Program-made: the position numbers and the translations under genes | The notes under the pieces: model-generated | What the model saw: the letters and a program-made list of their open reading frames with translations, nothing else | Told to the model about the DNA's origin: nothing | Databases searched by the model: none | Part shown: piece by piece, positions 7,871 to 16,130 of the stretch | How positions within the stretch are numbered: the first letter of the stretch is position 1 | Layout of the letters: every line of letters begins with the position of its first letter | Origin: an uncultured Oscillospiraceae bacterium | Lineage (GTDB): Bacteria > Bacillota > Clostridia > Oscillospirales > Acutalibacteraceae | Assembly: GCA_910587835.1 (NCBI GenBank) | Contig: CAJUNQ010000043.1 | Location: 1-64,000, forward strand | Reading direction: 5' to 3' | Length of the DNA stretch: 64,000 bases

Positions 7871-8200
7871 GTGAGCATGAACAAAGATGAAATTCTGGCA
7901 AAAAGCCGGAAGGAGAACCAGTCTGGCGATGAGCGTGCAAAGTATATTGAGGGGAGGGGCGCTGTCTATTCCAGCGCGATTATGATACTTTTATGGGTGC
8001 TTCTCACCCGCCTTACCCCTCTGGATGAGGCGGCCAGGTATACCACCGGCCTGCTGGTAATGGCCACCTGCTTTGCCAACTATGCCTATCAGCTGGCCAT
8101 GAACCGCACCAAAACCAATATTCTGTTTTTGGCGCTGTATCTTACCGGCACACTGCTGTATCTGGCCGGGTTCCTGCGGTTCGCGCTGGGGCTGTTCTGA
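7871..8200 (+). CDS. Small membrane protein of an XRE-regulated pair (DUF6442-like)
   Basis: The 109-residue protein has a charged N-terminus (MNKDEILAKSRKENQSGDER) and three hydrophobic segments at roughly 38-53, 60-77 and 85-105. The N-terminus resembles a family of membrane proteins of unknown role that sit next to short XRE regulators in Clostridia. I chose GTG at 7871, with GGGAGG 8 nt upstream; the in-frame ATG at 7877 is the alternative. Compare 56289-56753, a second membrane protein + XRE pair in this window. Confidence 0.75.
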   Translation: MSMNKDEILAKSRKENQSGDERAKYIEGRGAVYSSAIMILLWVLLTRLTPLDEAARYTTGLLVMATCFANYAYQLAMNRTKTNILFLALYLTGTLLYLAGFLRFALGLF

Positions 8201-8213
8201 GCGGGGGCGGAGC

Positions 8214-8423
8214 ATGGACGGCAATCTCATTCTGCGCAACCGCCTGAAAGAGGCCCGGGCCGGGGCCGGGCTCTCCCAGGCCCAGCTGGCTAAGCTGGTG
8301 GGCGTGTCCAGGAACACGATCAGCTCCATTGAGACCGGGCAGTTCAACCCTACCGCCAAGCTGGCGCTGGTGCTCTGCATTGCCTTGGACAAAAAATTTG
8401 AGGAGCTGTTCTACTTTTCATAG
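8214..8423 (+). CDS. Short XRE/Cro-CI family regulator
   Basis: This 69-residue protein is a single helix-turn-helix domain: LSQAQLAKLVGVSRNTISSIE spans about 24-44, followed by the typical GQFNPTAKLALVLCIALDKKFEELF helical end. It belongs to the YozG/HTH_3 group that controls adjacent membrane-protein genes. It lies 13 bp after the membrane protein gene in the same operon and probably binds the CTTGACAAG sites upstream. Confidence 0.9.
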   Translation: MDGNLILRNRLKEARAGAGLSQAQLAKLVGVSRNTISSIETGQFNPTAKLALVLCIALDKKFEELFYFS

Positions 8424-8445
8424 TCTTTCAGAATCCCATAATCAA

Positions 8446-8478
8446 GAAAGCCAGGGACCTTTCATGTCCCTGGCTTTC
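8446..8478. terminator. Bidirectional terminator between XRE gene and alaS
   Basis: A perfect stem GAAAGCCAGGGAC / GTCCCTGGCTTTC has a 7-nt loop. It is followed by TCTTTATTTT rightward and preceded by an A-rich stretch, so it can also end the alaS transcript leftward. Confidence 0.88.
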
Positions 8479-8501
8479 TCTTTATTTTCAGCCCAGCTGG
8501 A

Positions 8502-11132
8502 TTACCCCAGCTGCTCCTTTACCAGCCCCGGCACTGCTGCCAGGGCCTCGTCCAGCTTGGTCTGGTCCTTGGCTCCGGCCATGGCAAAGTCGGGCTTGCC
8601 GCCGCCGTTGCCTCCGGTGAGCTGGGCCACGACCTTGACCAGAGCCCCGGCCTTTAAGCCCTTTGCCTGGGCGGCTTTATTGCAGGCCGCTGCCAGCGAG
8701 GCCTTGCCGCCGCTGACCCCTGCAAACACTGCCGCAATGGGCTCCTCCCGCTCCTTGGCCTTGTCGCACAGGGCCCGCAGAGCGTCGCTGCCTGTGCCGG
8801 AGAGCAGGGCGTACACTACCTTTACCCCGTCCACGTCTGTGGCGTCCCGGAAGACCCCTTCCAGGTTCATGGAGGCCAGTCTGGCGTTCAGGCTCTCGAT
8901 CCGCCGGTCCTTCTCCTTCAGCTCCGCTGTCAGCTGCCTGGCCCGGGCGGGGAGCTCCAGGGGGTTCATCACCTTCAATGCCTGGGCGGCCTCCTGCAGG
9001 GCGGCAATCTGCCGGCCCAGCTCCAGCAGCACGCTGCTGCCGGTGACGCCCTCAATGCGCCGCACCCCCGCTGCCACGGAGGACTCGGAGATGATTTTGA
9101 AAAGGCCCAGCCGGGCGGTGTTGTCCATGTGGGTGCCGCCGCAGAGCTCCATAGAGAAGCCGTCCGCCAGGGAGACCACCCGCACCATGTCCCCGTATTT
9201 TTCGCCGAACAGGGCCATGGCCCCCAGCCTTCTGGCCTCATCGATGGGCATTTCGCGGACCTCAACCGGCACGGCCTTCAGTATTTCCAGGTTGACCAGG
9301 CCCTCTACCCGGGCCAGCTCCTCGGGGGTGAGGGCGGTGAAGTGGGTGAAGTCGAAGCGCACATGCTCCTCGTTTACCAGCTGGCCGGCCTGCTCCACAT
9401 GGCTGCCCAGCACCTGGCGCAGAGCGGCCTGCAGCAGGTGGGCGGCAGTGTGGTTGCGCATGGTGTTGAACCGCTGGGCCTCCTCCACCTGGGCGCTGAG
9501 CACATCCCCCACATTCAGCGACCCCTCGCTGACCTGGGCCCGGTGGAGGAACACCCCCTCATGCCGGGTGACGTCAATCACGTCTACGGTGAGGCCCTCG
9601 GCTTTCAGCTGGCCGCTGTCTCCGGTCTGGCCGCCGCTCTCGCCGTAGAAGGGGGTGCGGTCCAGGACCACGGACACCTCGGCCCCCTCTCCGGCGGTTT
9701 CGACCCGCTGGCCGTTCTGGATGATGGCCAGCACCTTGGCCTCGCCGGCAAGCTCGGTATAGCCAATGAACTCGGTGGCGGGCAGGCCGTTGACTGCCCC
9801 GCCCTCCCCCTTCCAGGCGTCGGCTCCGGCGTTTTTCCGGGCGGAGCGGGCCCGCTCCTTCTGCTGGCGCATCAGCTCCTGGAAGCGTTCCTCGTCCACC
9901 AGCATGCCCCGCTCGGCCAGGATCTCCTTGGTCAGGTCCAGGGGGAAGCCAAAGGTGTCGTTAAGGGTAAAGGCGCTTTCGCCGGAGAACATTTTGCTCT
10001 CCGCCTTGTCAATGAACTCGGTGAGCATGGCCATGCCCTGGTCGATGGTGCGCTCGAAGCTCTCCTCTTCATAGGCCATCACCTTGCGGATGGTCTCCCG
10101 CTTCTCTTTGAGCTCGGGATAGGCCCCGCCGTTCTCCTCAATCACCGTGTCCACCACATCCTTGAGGAAGGGCCCGCGCACCCCCAGCAGCCGGCCGTGG
10201 CGGGCGGCCCGGCGCAGCAGGCGGCGGAGCACATAGCCCCGGCCCTCGTTGGAGGGGAGGACGCCGTCTCCAATCATAAACACTGTAGAGCGGATATGGT
10301 CTGTGATGATGCGCAGGGAGACGTCGGTTTTGGGGCTCTGGCCGTACTGGACGCCGGTAATCTCGCTGATTTTCTTCATGATATTCTGGATAGTGTCCAC
10401 CAGGAACAGGTTGTCCACGTCCTGCATCACGCAGGCCAGGCGCTCCATGCCCAGGCCCGTGTCGATATTCTCCCGCCCCAGGGGGGTGTAGTTGCCTTTG
10501 CCGTCGTTATTGAACTGGGTGAACACCAGGTTCCATACCTCCACATAGCGGTCGCACTCACAGCCTACGTCACAGTCGGGCCTGCCGCAGCTGTGCTCCG
10601 GGCCCCGGTCGAAGTAGATCTCTGAGCTGGGGCCGCAGGGGCCGCTGCCGTGCTCCCAGAAGTTGTCCTCCTTGCCCATGCGGCGCATATGGCTTTCCGG
10701 CACGCCCACCTCTTTTGTCCAGATGTCCCAGGCGTCGTCGTCCTCCTGGTATACGGTGACGTAGAGCTTCTCCTGGGGAATCTCCAGCACCTCTGTAAAG
10801 AACTCCCAAGCCCAGGGAATGGCCTCCCGCTTGAAGTAGTCGTTAAAGCTGAAGTTGCCCAGCATCTCGAAGAAGGTGCCGTGCCGGTCGTCGATGCCCA
10901 CGCTTTCTATGTCCGGGGTGCGGATGCACTTCTGGCAGGTGGTCACCCGAAGCCGGGGCGGGGTGGACTCGCCGGTGAAGAATTTCTTCATGGGGGCCAT
11001 GCCGGAGTTAATCAGCAGCAGGCTGTTGTCTCCCTGGGGAACCAGGGAGAAGCTGGGCAGCCGCAGGTGGCCCTTGCTCTCAAAAAAGCTCAGATATTTT
11101 TCTCTCAGTTCGTTCAGTCCGGTCCATTGCAT
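8502..11132 (-). CDS. alaS: Alanyl-tRNA synthetase
   Basis: The 876-residue protein has the class II catalytic core (FFESKGHLRLPSFSLVP at the N-terminus, GPCGPSSEIYFDRG), the editing domain with HTAAHLLQAALR and CGGTHMDNTARLG zinc/editing residues, and the C-terminal DHHA1-like domain ending in GGNGGGKPDFAMAGAKD. It charges tRNA-Ala and clears mischarged Ser/Gly. I chose the ATG at 11132 because AAGGAG is 9 nt upstream; a longer frame adds 14 lysine-rich residues without a site. It lies 156 bp after a P-loop kinase gene and probably shares the T-box-controlled transcript from 12.2 kb. Confidence 0.96.
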   Translation of the reverse strand: MQWTGLNELREKYLSFFESKGHLRLPSFSLVPQGDNSLLLINSGMAPMKKFFTGESTPPRLRVTTCQKCIRTPDIESVGIDDRHGTFFEMLGNFSFNDYFKREAIPWAWEFFTEVLEIPQEKLYVTVYQEDDDAWDIWTKEVGVPESHMRRMGKEDNFWEHGSGPCGPSSEIYFDRGPEHSCGRPDCDVGCECDRYVEVWNLVFTQFNNDGKGNYTPLGRENIDTGLGMERLACVMQDVDNLFLVDTIQNIMKKISEITGVQYGQSPKTDVSLRIITDHIRSTVFMIGDGVLPSNEGRGYVLRRLLRRAARHGRLLGVRGPFLKDVVDTVIEENGGAYPELKEKRETIRKVMAYEEESFERTIDQGMAMLTEFIDKAESKMFSGESAFTLNDTFGFPLDLTKEILAERGMLVDEERFQELMRQQKERARSARKNAGADAWKGEGGAVNGLPATEFIGYTELAGEAKVLAIIQNGQRVETAGEGAEVSVVLDRTPFYGESGGQTGDSGQLKAEGLTVDVIDVTRHEGVFLHRAQVSEGSLNVGDVLSAQVEEAQRFNTMRNHTAAHLLQAALRQVLGSHVEQAGQLVNEEHVRFDFTHFTALTPEELARVEGLVNLEILKAVPVEVREMPIDEARRLGAMALFGEKYGDMVRVVSLADGFSMELCGGTHMDNTARLGLFKIISESSVAAGVRRIEGVTGSSVLLELGRQIAALQEAAQALKVMNPLELPARARQLTAELKEKDRRIESLNARLASMNLEGVFRDATDVDGVKVVYALLSGTGSDALRALCDKAKEREEPIAAVFAGVSGGKASLAAACNKAAQAKGLKAGALVKVVAQLTGGNGGGKPDFAMAGAKDQTKLDEALAAVPGLVKEQLG

Positions 11133-11288
11133 TGGTATCGTCTCCTTATTTTCCTTATTTGTCGTTTTCTTCACAGAGCAGCCGCGGCTCCTCCGTCCTC
11201 CCCCGGCCCGGTCTCTGTAAAAGGCACAGAGGCTTTGCGGTCTTATGATTGCCTGGGACGGCGCTGGTGTAGATTTCTTTTAGCCCAA

Positions 11289-11828
11289 CTATGTGCTCTC
11301 TGTTTGAAGCTGTTCTTCCAAAGCTGTCAGGTCCACGGTATACGCTTTGTCGATGAGGATGTATTCCAGCCCGTGGGCCTGGCACTGGCGCAGGTTCTCC
11401 TGGTTGTCCTGTATCAACGCCTCTTTGTCCGGCTCTTCCTCCCCTCTCTGTTCCACCACATTGGCGTGGCCGCAGACTGCCTCCCAGTGGGACTCTATAT
11501 ACCGGCGGGACATGACCAGGCACACATAGCGCGTTTGACGGAGGTAGCCCTGGCCCAGCCCCGCCTGCCAGTCAAAGGGGATGTAGCAGCCCTCTATGAT
11601 CAGGTTCTGGCGGTTCTCGATGGCGGTTTTGGCCATCTCGCGCACAATGGGCCAGAGGTATTCTGTCAGCTGCGGGTCGTCCTGGGGGGTGAGAGAGGTC
11701 CGCCCGCTGCGGATGAGGCCCATTTTCAGGTGGTCGATGGAGAGGTAGGGCCAACCATACTTTTCCAGCAGCCGCTGGGCCAGGGCGGTTTTGCCTGTGT
11801 GGCTGGCTCCGGCGATCAGCAGCACCAT
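11289..11828 (-). CDS. P-loop kinase-like protein (Zeta/2-phosphoglycerate kinase-like AAA)
   Basis: The 179-residue protein has Walker A GASHTGKT at 7-14, then SIDHLKMGLIRSG and an IIEGCYIPF strand. This order is typical of nucleoside/phosphoglycerate kinase-like AAA_33 or Zeta-type proteins. The phosphate acceptor cannot be assigned; it could be a small metabolite or an RNA-related substrate. It stands between a T-box leader and alaS, which suggests co-expression when alanine charging falls. A GGGGG site lies 9-10 nt before the ATG. Confidence 0.75.
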   Translation of the reverse strand: MVLLIAGASHTGKTALAQRLLEKYGWPYLSIDHLKMGLIRSGRTSLTPQDDPQLTEYLWPIVREMAKTAIENRQNLIIEGCYIPFDWQAGLGQGYLRQTRYVCLVMSRRYIESHWEAVCGHANVVEQRGEEEPDKEALIQDNQENLRQCQAHGLEYILIDKAYTVDLTALEEQLQTEST

Positions 11829-11944
11829 GGCTTAATTCCCCCTTCCATCCCAACGGCCCCGGCGGCGCAGACCGCCCGCCGGCTGTGCGGAAGTCCTGTG
11901 TCCGGACGCTTTTCCCATTGCTTCATGGCCTTCCTCCTTCCCCA

Positions 11945-12200
11945 TTACGCAAAACAGGCCTGCCAGTCCCCATTGGGACGGGCAAGCCCGCGGTACCACC
12001 CAAATTGCGCCCCACTGCCGGACGCCTGCTTTTCTCCGTTAACGCCTGGTACGCCGCCGCTCCTCGCAGCGGATGCGCAGGGCCGCCCGCCGGGGGACCC
12101 ACTGGGGAGCGGCCCGCTTTGCCCCTTCAACGGCTTGCACCTGCCGCCGCCTCTCTGCATCCGGGGGAGAAAGCGTCTTCTCCGCGCACATGTTTTACCC
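11945..12200 (-). promoter_or_regulatory. T-box riboswitch upstream of the kinase-alaS operon
   Basis: Read on the minus strand, the leader has AGAGAG, then the apical-loop motif GGCAGGTGCAAGCC, and the T-box antiterminator sequence GGGTGGTACCGCGGGC (complement of 11986-12001). It is followed by the terminator GGCTTGCC..GTCCC-AATG-GGGAC..GGCAGGCC with a TGTTTT tail at 11951-11989. Uncharged tRNA should stabilise the antiterminator. I could not place the specifier codon with confidence; alanine is expected from the downstream alaS. Confidence 0.88.
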
Positions 12201-12202
12201 AT

Positions 12203-12231
12203 AGTATAGCGCGTTCGGGCGGGTTTGTCAA
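12203..12231 (-). promoter_or_regulatory. Sigma-A promoter of the T-box/alaS transcript
   Basis: On the minus strand TTGACA (12231-12226), 17-nt spacer and TATACT (12208-12203). It lies just after the PBP stop codon and directly upstream of the T-box leader. Confidence 0.88.
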
Positions 12232-12269
12232 CGGTTTTTCGGGAGGGGCTGTCAGGGGGAGCTTCTCCC

Positions 12270-13907
12270 TCACCAGTCTCCGCCGGCCAAGCGCTCCGCC
12301 AGCTCCCGGAAGATTTGAGACACCTCGTCTCCGTTTGCCGCCGACTCCTTGAGCACGGTGATGCAGTATCTGGGGCCGCTCTCGTCCTCTACAAACCCGC
12401 AGTACCAGAAGTGGGACAGCTCCTCGCCCCCCTCGTAGGCCCCGGTTTGGGCGGTGCCGGTTTTGATGCCGCAGCGCACCCCTTCTGGCGCGCCGTTTTT
12501 GCCAGTGCCCTGTTTGGCCGCGCCCCGGAGGTAGTCTTGCAGCCGGCGGGCTGTGCTTTGGCTCATGGCCTGGCGGGTCACGTCTGTCACCGGGGTTTGG
12601 GGGATGAGCTGGCCGCTGCTGACCAGGCCCTCGATGAGCTTGGGGGAGCGGTATACCCCGCCGGAGGCAATGGCGTTCATCAGGCCGCACAGCTGCACAG
12701 GGGTAACGGTCAGGTCTCCCTGGCCAAAGGAGAAGTTTGCCAACGCCCGGGCGTTCTCGAGGGCGCTGCCCTGGGGCAGGCTGCCTGAGGCTGTGAACAG
12801 GCCCCGGCCGAACTCCTGCCCGGTGCCCAGGCCCAGATTGTAGGCCAGCCCCAGCACCGGCTGGCCCCCCATGGCCCGGGCCGCGCTGATGAAGTAGCAG
12901 TTGCAGGACTGCTCGATGGCAGCGGCCAGGTCTACCCTGCCGTGGGCCTGGCCGTTGTAGCAGTGGAACAGCAGGCCCCCTGCGTTCAGCGCGCCGGTGC
13001 ACTCAAAATCCTTCAGCAGAGAGCCGCTTTCCAGCTCCGCCGCCGCTGTGACCAGCTTGAACACCGAGCCGGGGGCATAGGCGCAAAAGGCGCGGTTCAC
13101 CAGGGGGGAGTCCTGGCTCTGGGTGGCCTGGCCCAGCTGGCCGGGGTCAAAGTCCGGCAGGCTGACCAGGGCCCGGATTTTGCAGTCGGGCGCCTCGGTG
13201 ATGACCACAGCCCCCCGGCCCAGCCGGGCGGAGGCCTGCTCGGCCATCTGCTGCAGCTCCCTGTTCAGGGTGACGGCCACCCCGCCCTGGGCCTCCTCTA
13301 AGGTGTCGGCGGTCACCCGCTGGTCGCCGGCAATCACCCGGCCCATGGCGTCTACATGGTAGTAGACAGAGAGCTCCCCCTGGTACAGGGCCAGGACGTC
13401 GTTCATGGCCAGCTCCACCCCTGCCGCGCCCTCTCCCTGGCTGTCCAGATAACCCACCACATGGGGGGCGGGCATGTCCTCCTCATACCGCTCCGCCACA
13501 GAGAACATGTCCACGCAGGGGTGCTCCACCGGCTTGTCCAGGGTAAGGGCAAAGGGCTTGCCGTCCTCCAGGGCCAGGGCAAGGCGGTCCCGGTAGCGGC
13601 CCCCTGTGGCGGTCTCCAGGGCGCCGATGGCCTCGATGGTGGGGGCCACCGCGGCCACCCACTGCTTTTTGCTGCCGGTGAGGGGGCGGAGCATACAGTC
13701 GAAAATCGTGCCCCGGGCCTTGGCCACGTCCAGCCGGTAGACGCTCTGCTGGCCTGCCGCAGCCACATACTCCACGTCGCCGGAGACATGGGCAATGGAG
13801 TGCCCGGCCAGGGCCAGCAGCAGAGTCAGCAGGAAGAAAAGCCCATAGGCCTTGTATTGGACGGCCCGGCTTTTAGGCCTGCTCCTTTTTTTCTTGTTTT
13901 CCCTCAT
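12270..13907 (-). CDS. Class B penicillin-binding protein (D,D-transpeptidase)
   Basis: The 545-residue protein has a basic cytoplasmic N-terminus, one membrane anchor (about 20-40), a short dimerisation region and a transpeptidase domain. The active-site motifs are all present: SVFK (Ser281, Lys284) in APGSVFKLVT, SCN in IEQSCNCYF and KTGT in GIKTGTAQTG. It cross-links peptidoglycan outside the membrane. The size and lack of PASTA repeats fit PbpA/PBP2-type enzymes of Clostridia rather than SpoVD. I took ATG 13907 (AGGAGG 8 nt upstream) over the GTG at 13916 inside the ribosome site. Confidence 0.9.
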   Translation of the reverse strand: MRENKKKRSRPKSRAVQYKAYGLFFLLTLLLALAGHSIAHVSGDVEYVAAAGQQSVYRLDVAKARGTIFDCMLRPLTGSKKQWVAAVAPTIEAIGALETATGGRYRDRLALALEDGKPFALTLDKPVEHPCVDMFSVAERYEEDMPAPHVVGYLDSQGEGAAGVELAMNDVLALYQGELSVYYHVDAMGRVIAGDQRVTADTLEEAQGGVAVTLNRELQQMAEQASARLGRGAVVITEAPDCKIRALVSLPDFDPGQLGQATQSQDSPLVNRAFCAYAPGSVFKLVTAAAELESGSLLKDFECTGALNAGGLLFHCYNGQAHGRVDLAAAIEQSCNCYFISAARAMGGQPVLGLAYNLGLGTGQEFGRGLFTASGSLPQGSALENARALANFSFGQGDLTVTPVQLCGLMNAIASGGVYRSPKLIEGLVSSGQLIPQTPVTDVTRQAMSQSTARRLQDYLRGAAKQGTGKNGAPEGVRCGIKTGTAQTGAYEGGEELSHFWYCGFVEDESGPRYCITVLKESAANGDEVSQIFRELAERLAGGDW

Positions 13908-14004
13908 TCCGGCCACCTCCTGAAAAATTTATGATTATTCTGTGATTTTTCCCAAGAGAAATACACATGCTAGGGTCATAAGTTTTTACAGGAGGGGACG
14001 CTGT

Positions 14005-14367
14005 ATGGAGTTCAGCCGGACAAAGTTTGGAGTGACCGGAGCGTTGGCCGGCTTGGCCAACGGGCTGTTTGGCTCGGGGGGCGGGCTGTTTTTGGTGCCC
14101 CTGCTGGCCGGGTGGGCGGGGCTCCCCCGGCGCAAGGCCTTTGCGGCGTCTGTGGGGGTGATTCTGCCGCTGTCGGCTGTGTCGGCGGCCATTTACTGGT
14201 TCAGGGGAGGCCTGGCTCTTGAGGGGGCCTGGCCCTATCTGGCGGGAGGCTTTGTTGGGGGGCTGGTGTCGGGGAGGATCTTCAAGCGGGTGCCCTTGGT
14301 GTGGCTGCGCAGGGGCTTTGGACTGTTGATTATCTACGGCGGGCTGCGGGCCCTGCTGCTGGGGTGA
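14005..14367 (+). CDS. Half-size TauE/SafE-family exporter, first subunit
   Basis: The 120-residue protein has four hydrophobic segments and the glycine-rich GLANGLFGSGGGLFLVPLLA near residues 15-34, which is the conserved first repeat of TauE/SafE anion exporters. Full-length members have two such halves in one chain of about 250 residues. Here the halves are encoded by two adjacent genes (see 14378-14773), so a heterodimer is expected. AGGAGGGG lies 7 nt before the ATG. Substrate (sulfite, sulfoacetate or another organosulfur anion) is not readable. Confidence 0.82.
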   Translation: MEFSRTKFGVTGALAGLANGLFGSGGGLFLVPLLAGWAGLPRRKAFAASVGVILPLSAVSAAIYWFRGGLALEGAWPYLAGGFVGGLVSGRIFKRVPLVWLRRGFGLLIIYGGLRALLLG

Positions 14368-14377
14368 GGAGGCTTGT

Positions 14378-14773
14378 ATGGAGGCAATTTCAGGGTTGGC
14401 GGTGGGCTTTTTGACTGGGGTGCTCTCTGGGTTTGGAGTGGGGGGCGGCACCCTTTTGCTGCTGTGGCTGACCATGGCCCAGCACATGGACCAGCTGCGG
14501 GCCGGAGGCCTGAACCTGGTCTACTTTATTTGCTGTGCCGGGCCGGCCCTTTGGGGGCATATCAAAAACGGGCTGGTGGAGGGGCGGGCGGTATTCTGGT
14601 GCGGGGTGGGAGGCGTGCCGGCCTGCGTTGCGGCCTCGCTGCTGGCGGGCGGGCTGGACGCCTCGCTGCTGCGGCGGCTGTTTGGGGCGTTTATTCTGGT
14701 GATTGGGGTCAGGGAGCTGTTTTGTAAAAAGGAGGAGGAGCCGGAACAGGACAAGGAAAAGGCGGGCCGCTGA
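14378..14773 (+). CDS. Half-size TauE/SafE-family exporter, second subunit
   Basis: The 131-residue protein begins AISGLAVGFLTGVLSGFGVGGGTLLLLWL, a second copy of the TauE/SafE glycine motif, and has about four membrane segments before a charged tail KKEEEPEQDKEK. The gene starts 10 bp after the first half, whose stop region also carries the GAGGAGG ribosome site, so the two are co-translated. The charged C-terminus should face the cytoplasm. Confidence 0.82.
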   Translation: MEAISGLAVGFLTGVLSGFGVGGGTLLLLWLTMAQHMDQLRAGGLNLVYFICCAGPALWGHIKNGLVEGRAVFWCGVGGVPACVAASLLAGGLDASLLRRLFGAFILVIGVRELFCKKEEEPEQDKEKAGR

Positions 14774-14840
14774 CCTGCGGATTGCGCAAGGCCGGCGGAC
14801 CGCCTTTTTGTGACTTTGGGCTGCGGGGGGCTTGCGCCCT

Positions 14841-15004
14841 AGAGTCTGTTATAAAACCGGAGAAATGTCGGATTTTTGTCCCAAAACGAGGGCTTTCAAG
14901 GAAAAAACCGCAAGAAAGGCTTGCCGCCTTTCGAGGATGTTTGACGCTGAAAGCACCGTTTTGGGGCAAAATAGACGGCGTTTCGGAGTTTTAAAACAGA
15001 CTCT
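14841..15004. repeat. MITE-like repeat family A, copy A3 (reverse orientation)
   Basis: This 164-bp element has terminal inverted repeats AGAGTCTGTTATAAAAC / GTTTTAAAACAGACTCT. The interior is a diverged reverse complement of 47431-47594 (shared GAGGxxTTTGACGC, AAGGAAAAAACCGCAAG and AGACGGCGTTTC blocks). It has exactly the same length as copy A2. It occupies the space between the tauE pair and the HdeD-like gene. Confidence 0.85.
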
Positions 15005-15018
15005 GGGGGCCGCTCTGT

Positions 15019-15561
15019 TTATTTGTCCCGGTAGGCACGGTCTGCGGCCAGGGTGCCGGCCAGGGTGGAGACCCCGTCGAACACAAAGCCCACCCCAATA
15101 AACACCACCAGGCTCTCCACTGTCTGGAAGGGCCGCAGCACCATGACCGCCCCGAACGCCGCCAGCACCAATGCTGCCGCCAGGGCGGCCCACCACCTTT
15201 GGTAGCCCAGGGCTTTCATATCCAATGCCCGCTTTCCTGCCGACACGCTGTCTACCAGCACATACAGCCCCAGCGCCACGGGGATGATGGACACCAGCAC
15301 CTGGGGCGTCACCAGCAGGAAGAGGCCCAGCAGGCCCAGCACCACGCCCAGGAACAGGTCGAAACGCTGGCTGTAGCCGCCGGCCTCTTGAGAGAGCCGC
15401 CGCCAGCTCAGCACCCGGGTGAGCCCATAGCCCAAGGTGACCAGGCCGATGAGCGTGCAGGCCAGCCGCAGGGCTGTGCCGGGGAAGATCATCAGCACCA
15501 CGCCCAAGGCCGCGTAGAGAACAGAGGTGAGCACCAGACTGTTGCGGATACCTTTTAACAT
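15019..15561 (-). CDS. HdeD/DUF308 family membrane protein
   Basis: The 180-residue protein has six hydrophobic segments arranged as three pairs, typical of the HdeD (DUF308) family, with repeats such as LVLTSVLYAALGVVLMIFPG, FDLFLGVVLGLLGLFLLVTPQ and ALAAALVLAAFGAVMVLRPF. Each repeat ends in a small-residue-P/G turn. Members are linked to acid resistance in Escherichia coli, but the general function is unknown. AAGGAG precedes ATG 15561; the upstream GTG at 15570 overlaps that site. Confidence 0.85.
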   Translation of the reverse strand: MLKGIRNSLVLTSVLYAALGVVLMIFPGTALRLACTLIGLVTLGYGLTRVLSWRRLSQEAGGYSQRFDLFLGVVLGLLGLFLLVTPQVLVSIIPVALGLYVLVDSVSAGKRALDMKALGYQRWWAALAAALVLAAFGAVMVLRPFQTVESLVVFIGVGFVFDGVSTLAGTLAADRAYRDK

Positions 15562-15574
15562 AGCTGTCACTCCT

Positions 15575-16108
15575 TCAAAGAAATTTTACCATATAGTATT
15601 CATCGGCGCAGCTGCCATCGGGATACCGGAGAGCCTGGGGCTTGGCGCCCCAGGACTGAAAGCCGAAGCTTTTGTACATGCTCAGGGCCCGGTTGTTTCC
15701 GGCCACCACGTCCAGCTCCACCTGCCGGCAGTTGTGCGCCCGGCACCAGGCAAGGCAGTGCTCCATCATTTTGCCCCCAATGCCCAGGCCCCAATACTCT
15801 TGCAGCAGGGCAAAGGCCACCCCTGCCCTGTGCCGGAACCGCTGGCCGGCGCTGACCAGCCCTGCCGAGCAGTTCCCCACCAGTTTGCCCTGGTACTCTG
15901 CCACAAACCACTGGTGGTTCGGGTTGCTCTGCATGGCGCGGATCATCTCCGCCTCCTGCTCCACTGTGAAGCTCAGCTCGCCGGGGTTCCGGGCCAGAAA
16001 CCGGGTTTGGGTATCCGCCGCGGCGATGATTTGGAGCAGCTCCGCCGCGTCCTCTGGCGCGGGAACCCGGATAGTAACTGTTTTGCCGTTTTTTAGCGGG
16101 TAGTCCAT
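15575..16108 (-). CDS. GNAT family N-acetyltransferase
   Basis: The 177-residue protein has a GNAT core: EYQGKLVGNCSAGL strand region, the acetyl-CoA loop EYWGLGIGGKMMEHCLAW at about 108-125, then VELDVVAGNNRALSMYKSFGFQSWG. This resembles RimJ/PhnO-like single-domain acetyltransferases acting on small amines or protein N-termini. The substrate is unknown. It is 13 bp upstream of the HdeD-like gene and likely co-transcribed. Confidence 0.85.
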   Translation of the reverse strand: MDYPLKNGKTVTIRVPAPEDAAELLQIIAAADTQTRFLARNPGELSFTVEQEAEMIRAMQSNPNHQWFVAEYQGKLVGNCSAGLVSAGQRFRHRAGVAFALLQEYWGLGIGGKMMEHCLAWCRAHNCRQVELDVVAGNNRALSMYKSFGFQSWGAKPQALRYPDGSCADEYYMVKFL

Positions 16109-16130
16109 GGGTATCGCCTCCCTATGTTAT

